Source: Flavipsychrobacter sp. (GTDB taxonomy: Bacteria > Bacteroidota > Bacteroidia > Chitinophagales > Chitinophagaceae). From it: a stretch of 40,728 nucleotides of DNA. The notes under the pieces were generated by a model, which worked only from the letters and a program-made list of their open reading frames with translations, had not been told where the DNA came from and did not search any database. Made by a program: the position numbers and the translations under genes. Location: NCBI GenBank assembly GCA_016786565.1, contig JAEUVY010000073.1, forward strand, positions 1 through 40,728, read 5' to 3'. This document shows, one piece after another, positions 34,803 to 40,728 of the stretch. Each line of letters starts with the position of its first letter. Position 1 is the first letter of the stretch.

Positions 34803-35861
34803 ATGGATAATCAGGCTTCGATAAGGCATATTTCGTTGTTGATGGCATCTCCATCCGTGGTTACGGACGGTGATGAGGTGAGTATATCCGAGCTGCGGCA
34901 GTCGTATCCTTATTTTGTGCCTGCACGTTATGCGGAAGCTGCTTTGAAATATAAGAATAGCGGACAGCTATCTGACGTGACCCCGGGTGTGCTGCCTTAT
35001 TCGGGCAACTGGATGTTGCTGTGCGACTATATTCTTGGTGTATCCGATGCCGTGGCGAATGTTGCCGGTATAGCACATGAGCCGCTGCCTGAAGTTGATA
35101 GTGCGCCTGCTGAGGAGGTGAATTTGGTAGCGGCTGTTGAAGAGGTATTTGTACCTGTTGAAGATTTGCCGGTACAGGACGAGGTGCCTGAAGAAATTGT
35201 GATAGAAGATGAAACAACTACGCCTGATGCCGATGACCTGACTGCCGATGCGGTTACCGAAGATCTGGCGGAGGAGTTGGAGACACAACATAAGAGTTTC
35301 TGGGTGCAGGAAGAAGAAACAGACGAGGAGGAAGAAAACGAGGTGCTTGCAGAAGAGCCTGTGCTGAGTAATGAAAAGCCCCTGATCAGTCCGGTTTATA
35401 CCGATGATTATTTTCTGGCACAGGGCGAACGGGTCTCGGTAGAAATGCCTGAAGAGATCGCCAGCCTGATACCTGAGGAGCAAGACGAAGATGCTGCCAA
35501 ATCGCTGATGGTGATGATGAGTTTTTCGGAGTGGTTATTGCATTTCAAGAGCACTACTGAGAAGTTGAAGGAAGAGAATAAAGACCAGAAGGCTTTGAAA
35601 ACAATGTGGCAGAAAGAGAAACTTGCCGCGGCGATAGAAGAAGAGAATGAGGAGATACCGGAGAATGTGTTTGAAATGGCCGTGAATTCAATAGCTAAAG
35701 AAGATGGTCTGGCAAGCGAGCCGCTTGCGGAAATTTATATAAAACAAGGCAAGTACGACAAGGCAATTGAGATGTACAGAAAATTAAGTTTGCGTAATCC
35801 TCAAAAAAATGCTTACTTTGCCCGCAAAATAGAAGAAATCTTAAAGGAAAAACAATCATGA
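34803..35861 (+). CDS. Acidic protein with C-terminal TPR
   Basis: A 352-residue cytoplasmic protein. The N-terminal 90 residues are helical and Tyr-rich (SELRQSYPYFVPARYAEAAL), the middle (about 95-215) is extremely acidic and probably disordered, and the end holds a tetratricopeptide repeat (IYIKQGKYDKAIEMYRKLS). In Bacteroidota such a gene is regularly found between lptE and secG. Its role is unknown to me; a scaffold at the inner face of the membrane is one guess. It begins 8 bp after lptE and overlaps secG by four bases (ATGA). Confidence 0.8.
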   Translation: MDNQASIRHISLLMASPSVVTDGDEVSISELRQSYPYFVPARYAEAALKYKNSGQLSDVTPGVLPYSGNWMLLCDYILGVSDAVANVAGIAHEPLPEVDSAPAEEVNLVAAVEEVFVPVEDLPVQDEVPEEIVIEDETTTPDADDLTADAVTEDLAEELETQHKSFWVQEEETDEEEENEVLAEEPVLSNEKPLISPVYTDDYFLAQGERVSVEMPEEIASLIPEEQDEDAAKSLMVMMSFSEWLLHFKSTTEKLKEENKDQKALKTMWQKEKLAAAIEEENEEIPENVFEMAVNSIAKEDGLASEPLAEIYIKQGKYDKAIEMYRKLSLRNPQKNAYFARKIEEILKEKQS

Positions 35862-36151
35862 TATCCCTAATTACAATACTCATTCTGCTGGCTTGTGTAG
35901 TTCTTGCCTTCTTTATTCTCATCCAAAATCCAAAGGGTGGCGGATTGCAAGGGTCATTTGGAACCATGAGTTCTCAGGTGATGGGCGTAAAGCAATCAAC
36001 TGACGTGATGGAGAAGGGTACATGGACGCTGATCAGTGTCATAGGAGGTCTTTGTCTTATATCGGTAATGTTTTTTGCTAAGCCGGAGGGTGCTTCAAAG
36101 TCTAAATCAACTCCTGCACAGTCTGCCCCGGCTAACGGCGCTAAGAAGTAA
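35858..36151 (+). CDS. secG: Preprotein translocase subunit SecG
   Basis: A 97-residue inner-membrane protein with two helices (about 2-22 and 54-74) separated by the conserved loop IQNPKGGGLQGSFG, the hallmark of SecG. The C-terminal tail is Ala/Ser/Lys-rich and short. It forms the translocation channel with SecY and SecE, and cooperates with the SecA encoded about 4 kb away. Its start overlaps the stop of the TPR protein gene (ATGA), so translation is probably coupled. Confidence 0.95.
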   Translation: MISLITILILLACVVLAFFILIQNPKGGGLQGSFGTMSSQVMGVKQSTDVMEKGTWTLISVIGGLCLISVMFFAKPEGASKSKSTPAQSAPANGAKK

Positions 36152-36175
36152 TCAGATACTATAATATTTGTATAT

Positions 36176-36203
36176 AGCCTGCTCGTAATGAGCAGGCTTT
36201 TTT
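36176..36203 (+). terminator. Intrinsic terminator of the lptE-TPR-secG operon
   Basis: AGCCTGCTC pairs with GAGCAGGCT across GTAAT and is followed by six T. Confidence 0.9.
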
Positions 36204-36801
36204 CTTGTCCGATATTTTGTGTCTGTGCCATTTAGTGCCAACTTACCAACATGTTACTAACATGTTTTCGTTGGCGTTTTGAAATTTCAATTTCCAGTTA
36301 ATTCGCCCTAATGCCCTACAGTAGGCATATTTACAGTTTTCCCGTTACTATACAAATGTGTAAAAATATTAGTAGTGTTGACTATTAACAAATAGATAGA
36401 CATTTGTTTGCAAAAACATTTAGATATGCAGAAAATGGCCTTTTTTTTTCATAGCATTCTTCTGTAATTTCACCCCCTAATTCGAGTAGGTTGGCGTATA
36501 CCGGACCTGGATCGAGAACGATAGACTTTACCCCTTGTTGACACATGATTCTCTTCTGAAATGCTGTTTAGGCAAGTTAATTGTCCGTTTCCTGTATCTG
36601 GCTCCACGACTTAGTGTGATTAATTGGCCCTTGGTTCATCGTTAGTGTATTCGAAATATCAATTAGCAGAAATAAAGTATAATATATATGAAAATTGTAA
36701 CTGATTTCATCAGTTATTTTCAAACAATGTTGTCGTTTATAAAATGTATAATTAGTTAATGTAAATTCGGAATTACCACTTATCACTTTAAAATGTATCA
36801 A
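36204..36801 (+). promoter_or_regulatory. Long leader of the giant repeat protein with two palindromes
   Basis: About 590 bases without a supported gene. AACATGTTA and TAACATGTT form a perfect palindrome around one base at 36248-36266. TAACTGAT and ATCAGTTA form perfect 8-base arms around TTC at 36698-36716. The region is AT-rich and lacks a clear -33/-7 pair, so the start of transcription is not known. Its length suggests regulation of the surface-protein gene. Confidence 0.5.
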
Positions 36802-39800
36802 ATGAAGAAACTATTACTATTTGTTGTGTTGGTGTGCCTTTCGGCCGTTGCCATGAGCCAACCGTATTACTCGAAAGCTGCCGGAGATCTGAATCAGTTA
36901 GCAACCTGGGGAGACCAGACTGACGGATCGGGTGCGAGTCCGGCGGACTTCACCACGGCAGGTGTAACCTACATTATCACCAACAGGGCCACGGCAACTA
37001 TCGGTGCGGCCTGGGTGGTATCGGGTGTGGGATCTAAGGTTCAGGTTGGCGATGGTGTCACCACGGTAGATTTCACTGTTCCTGCGACTTTCACGTTTAC
37101 CGGAACAGCTGATGTAACATCTACGGGTACCCTTACACTAAATAACGCAACGATACCAACATTCGGCACTCTGGATGCTGCGTCGACCGTAGTATTTTCA
37201 GCTGCGGCAATACAGTCTATTCCTGGTGGCAACTACGGAAACCTGACAGTATCAACCACGACTTTTGCAAAGGCATTTGCAGGTACGGTGAACGTGGCGG
37301 GAAATCTGACGGCAAGCAGTACCAGCACCGGTAGTATCACAATGTTTGCAGGTACTAATAATGTGACCGGAAATATGAGTTACAGTGCAGGAAGCTCAGG
37401 TGATTTTTTTACGAGTGGTCCGCTGAATGTTGGCGGCAATTTATCTGTTTCGTCAGCAAATGTAGGTGGCTTGTTCACGCTGGGGGGGAATCTTGATGTG
37501 AACGGTAACGTAAGCCTCTCATCAACAGTTGCAGTTACAGCGGGTATTTTCGTTCCGGCCGGTTTCCAAACCAATGTAGCAGGAGACTGGACAGTAAGTT
37601 CTACAAGCAATAGTACTACCAATTTATATAACACATTGTCCGTTTCGACTGTGGTATTTGACGGTACAGGTAGCCAAACAATATCAAAAACAGGAGGTAA
37701 CATTTGTGTTGCTAACTTCTATCATTTTCAGAACAGCAATACCGGTGGTACTGTTACCGTGGCAACGAGCCCATCGACAACGGCAACAACAATGGCCGGT
37801 AATTTTACCAATGACCTTGGTGCAACATTTGCCTGTGCCGGTGCAAATTCTGTGACTGTTGGCGGAAACTGGACGAATAACGGAACATTTACACGCGGAA
37901 CGAGTACAGTGAGCATTAATAATACTGTTGGCACAGTGAACCTGACGGGTAACCTGACCGGTACAAGTGCATTCAACAATCTGACAGTAGTCGGTGCCGG
38001 TACCAGAGATTTTGGTGCTAACAGTGTAGATATTGTTGGGACGCTTTTACAGACTTCAGGTAATATTACAGCACCGTCAACAACAATGTCTATAGGTGGC
38101 GGATATACACATACCGCCGGTACTTTTACCCATAATGGTGGTACAGTAGTAATGAACGGAACCGCTGCTCAAGCGCTTTCCACCACGTCTGCAACAACGT
38201 TCAACAACCTTACTATAAGCAATACGAGTGCTGCGGTAACTGCAGGCGCGAATATTACAGTGGATGGAACGTTGACAGTGGATAACGGTGCAATTCTGAA
38301 CATGAGCACGCGCTCACTTACTGCAGGTGGCTCATTTGCAGTTACAAATAACGGTACTATTCAGACAGCGAATGTTTCTAATCCACCGTTGCCTACCGGA
38401 TATACCTGGGGGGGTAATGTTACATACAACGGTGCGGGAATGTTTGTTTCGAGCGGTACTTACAACGATCTTTTAATTACCGGAACTACAGGAACAAGGA
38501 CCACTACCGGCACAATAACAGTGAATGGAAGTATGAGTGTGACAACGACCTCGGGTGTGACAACACTTGGGGGAGCGCTTGATCTGAACGGTAACTTCAC
38601 ACTTACAGGCACTACAACTAATAACATATTCAATCCGGCAGGCAATAACATCAATATAGCTGGTGACTGGAATGTTTCGTCTACTACTGCAACTACGATG
38701 GTAAATGTTACTACGCCGTTCCTTACCGTGTTTGACGGTGCCGGTGCGCAAGCTATCAGCAGACTGTCAGGGACAGCGGTTGCTAACTTCTACAATTTTC
38801 AAAACAGCAATACTGCCGGTACAGTTACGGTTGCTACTTCTCCATCTGTAACCACAACTACCCTGGCCGGTGATTTCATCAACGATGCATCGGCAACGTT
38901 TGCATGCGCCGGTGCCAATACAATTAATGTAGCGGGCAACTGGACAAACAATGGCACTTTCACAAGGGGGACCGGTACTGTAGTTTTTAATGCAGCAGCA
39001 ACCGGCAAGACACTTACCGGTAATATGACAGGTACAAGTGCCTTTAATAATATTCAATTTATTAACGCTGCGGGTGGTTGGGACTTCGGAGCAAACGCTG
39101 CTGATGTGGTAGGTAATTTCTCTGTTACTACTACTGCTGTTGCAGGTGTGAAAGCCCCGAGCACAACGTTGAAAATTGGCGGCAACTTTGTGAAGGCAGC
39201 TGCAGGCACGTTTGACGCCAATGGCGGCACTGTAGAATTCAATGGTACATCAGGACAGGCATTCCCGGGTAACGCGGCTATATTCAATAATGTAACGGTA
39301 TCAAACACTTCGGCCAACCTTACTGCGAATGCTGCTACCACGATCAATGGTAATCTGACTACAGCGGCATCCAGCACGGTGAACATGGTTACTTTCCAGT
39401 TGCTGGGTTCCGTAAACGGTAGTGCGAACAGCGGAACATTGCAGACACAATGTACTGTGAACCCGGCAATTCCAAACGGTGCAACCTGGGGTGGTCAGGT
39501 AACATACAACAGTACCAATACAGCTATGTTTGTTGCCAGCGGTACTTATAATAACCTTACGATCACAGGCACATCAGGTGCAAGGACAACTACCGGTGCT
39601 ATAACAGTGAATGGTGATATGGCCGTAGGATCCGCAGCAACGACTACCGGTATCACCACATTGGGCGGTGCGCTTATTGTAGCCGGTAACCTTTCTATCG
39701 GAAGCGGCATTACTGCCAGCGTATTTGACGTGTCGGCAAGTAATTATCAGATAACACTGGGAGGCAACTGGTCTCAGTTCAGCACAGCGGCAACAAATCC

Positions 39801-40728
39801 ATTCAACCGGAGGAACGGTCTGGTTGTAATAAATGGTACCGGAACACAAACAATATCTACAACAGGTGGTACAAGTGTACCTACTTTCTATAATTTCCAG
39901 AACAGCAATACCACTCAGCCATTTACACTGGGTAGCAACATCGTGATCGGAAACGATTTCACGAACGACCTTGGTGCCACAACCAATACAGGCGCAAATA
40001 CAGTGACCATTACCGGTAATATGACCAATGCCGGAACACTTACCGCAGGCGCCAATACAATTAGTGTTGGTGGAAACTGGTCAAACACGGGTACATTCAC
40101 ATGTGGTACAGGTACTGTGAACATGAACGCTGCGGGTGTAGGTCGTACACTGTCGGGTTCAATGACAGGTGCTAACAAATTCTATAACCTCACTTTCAAT
40201 AACGCTGCCGGTGCATGGTCTTTTGGCGCCAACGCTGCGGATGTGGAAAATGACTTCACAATGACCACAACAGCGGTAGGCGGGGTGACAGCTCCTTCAA
40301 CCACGCTGAAGATAGGTGGTAACTTCGTACGTACTGCGGGCACGTTCATCCACAACAGTGGTACCGTGGAGCTGAACGGTGCAGGAGCGCAGGCTATTCC
40401 TGCGAATGCAACTACATTCAACGTACTCGCACTTAACAATACAGGAGGAACAGTTTCTTTGAACGCTGCCACAACTCTTGTGGGTGACCTGACGATACCG
40501 GTAGGGAATACCCTCAGCTGCGGAAGTGCTACACTCACTATCGGTGGCAATTATGCTAACAACGGTACTTTCACTGCCGGCACAGGAACAACAATATTTA
40601 ATGGTACAGGTGCCCTGGCACTCAGCGGCGATATGACAGGTGCTAATAAATTCAATATCCTCACCTTCAATAATGCAGGAGGTGTCTGGTCGTTTGGTGC
40701 CAACAGCGCCGATGTGGGAAGCACCTTC
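36802..40728 (+). CDS. Giant secreted beta-repeat protein, 5' part
   Basis: The first 1309 codons of a gene that continues past the window with no stop. A signal peptide ends near VAMSQ (an upstream ATG at 36793 adds three residues). The N-terminal part YYSKAAGDLNQLATWG is typical of Bacteroidota surface proteins with a T9SS sorting tail. The rest is Gly/Thr/Asn-rich short beta strands arranged in super-repeats of about 360-380 residues: F..FQNSNT recurs near residues 305, 662 and 1028, and F.GAN..DV near 403, 761, 1140 and 1297. Within them, GGNW.N.GTF and AGTF.HNGGTV motifs recur every 15-30 residues. It is probably a surface adhesin or gliding-related filament; the T9SS tail is not in the window. 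Confidence 0.8.
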   Translation, partial: MKKLLLFVVLVCLSAVAMSQPYYSKAAGDLNQLATWGDQTDGSGASPADFTTAGVTYIITNRATATIGAAWVVSGVGSKVQVGDGVTTVDFTVPATFTFTGTADVTSTGTLTLNNATIPTFGTLDAASTVVFSAAAIQSIPGGNYGNLTVSTTTFAKAFAGTVNVAGNLTASSTSTGSITMFAGTNNVTGNMSYSAGSSGDFFTSGPLNVGGNLSVSSANVGGLFTLGGNLDVNGNVSLSSTVAVTAGIFVPAGFQTNVAGDWTVSSTSNSTTNLYNTLSVSTVVFDGTGSQTISKTGGNICVANFYHFQNSNTGGTVTVATSPSTTATTMAGNFTNDLGATFACAGANSVTVGGNWTNNGTFTRGTSTVSINNTVGTVNLTGNLTGTSAFNNLTVVGAGTRDFGANSVDIVGTLLQTSGNITAPSTTMSIGGGYTHTAGTFTHNGGTVVMNGTAAQALSTTSATTFNNLTISNTSAAVTAGANITVDGTLTVDNGAILNMSTRSLTAGGSFAVTNNGTIQTANVSNPPLPTGYTWGGNVTYNGAGMFVSSGTYNDLLITGTTGTRTTTGTITVNGSMSVTTTSGVTTLGGALDLNGNFTLTGTTTNNIFNPAGNNINIAGDWNVSSTTATTMVNVTTPFLTVFDGAGAQAISRLSGTAVANFYNFQNSNTAGTVTVATSPSVTTTTLAGDFINDASATFACAGANTINVAGNWTNNGTFTRGTGTVVFNAAATGKTLTGNMTGTSAFNNIQFINAAGGWDFGANAADVVGNFSVTTTAVAGVKAPSTTLKIGGNFVKAAAGTFDANGGTVEFNGTSGQAFPGNAAIFNNVTVSNTSANLTANAATTINGNLTTAASSTVNMVTFQLLGSVNGSANSGTLQTQCTVNPAIPNGATWGGQVTYNSTNTAMFVASGTYNNLTITGTSGARTTTGAITVNGDMAVGSAATTTGITTLGGALIVAGNLSIGSGITASVFDVSASNYQITLGGNWSQFSTAATNPFNRRNGLVVINGTGTQTISTTGGTSVPTFYNFQNSNTTQPFTLGSNIVIGNDFTNDLGATTNTGANTVTITGNMTNAGTLTAGANTISVGGNWSNTGTFTCGTGTVNMNAAGVGRTLSGSMTGANKFYNLTFNNAAGAWSFGANAADVENDFTMTTTAVGGVTAPSTTLKIGGNFVRTAGTFIHNSGTVELNGAGAQAIPANATTFNVLALNNTGGTVSLNAATTLVGDLTIPVGNTLSCGSATLTIGGNYANNGTFTAGTGTTIFNGTGALALSGDMTGANKFNILTFNNAGGVWSFGANSADVGSTF

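Noticed and set aside
1..40728. CRISPR arrays, tRNA or rRNA genes, transposases, phage genes
   Set aside because: No regular short direct repeats with spacers, no RNA cloverleaf or rRNA core sequences, and no transposase, integrase or phage structural genes were seen on either strand.

Overview
This 40.7 kb window looks like chromosome from a member of the Bacteroidota. The evidence is a GldD gliding lipoprotein, a 1110-residue SecA with a zinc tail, DUF3467, DUF5723, a YtxJ bacilliredoxin, an LptE-hypothetical-SecG gene row, several promoters of the TTG-N20-TAnnTTTG type, and a giant secreted beta-repeat protein. The moderate GC content and gene mix suggest the Chitinophagaceae or relatives, but that rank is a guess. 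There are no rRNA or tRNA genes, CRISPR arrays or transposases.

Layout. (1) Positions 1-4680 hold two tandem, AT-rich effector/immunity-like cassettes. Each has a large protein with the same ~140-residue, signal-less N-terminal domain and an unrelated C-terminal tip, followed at once by an unrelated exported protein. (2) 4597-4960 is non-coding and carries two repeat types, R1 and R2. (3) 5093-14875 is mostly ordinary chromosome: small exported proteins, a MATE exporter, YtxJ, a lipoprotein and DUF5723 pair, a methyltransferase, TadA, GldD, DUF3467 and GuaA. (4) 15088-22135 is a second AT-rich accessory block: an XRE regulator without a canonical start at the domain boundary, a candidate structured RNA, a locus of a small secreted protein plus a CxxC protein plus an outer-membrane barrel, and a toxin-antitoxin-like pair bracketed by R1 and R2 copies. 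(5) 22374-36203 is core: ParC, bifunctional nuclease, a GT-C glycosyltransferase, an MFS transporter, SecA, a triple-repeat secreted protein, DNA polymerase III delta prime, LptE, a TPR protein and SecG. (6) 36204-40728 holds a ~590 bp leader and the first 1309 codons of a giant beta-repeat protein that runs off the window.

Main novelty. The tandem cassettes look like polymorphic toxin/immunity modules delivered by an unidentified system through a shared Cys-containing N-terminal domain. The same dispersed repeats (R1, R2) follow a cassette in one place and bracket a GNAT-like/HTH toxin-antitoxin pair in another. In the first place R1 and R2 are adjacent; in the second they are separated by about 1.3 kb carrying the pair. 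This suggests that the repeat unit is a landing or exchange site for conflict modules. The TA pair has its own multi-half-site operator. A ~280 nt structured transcript candidate at 15357-15635 is a second target.

All functional calls come from reading the translated sequence and recalling family features. No database search or folding program was run.
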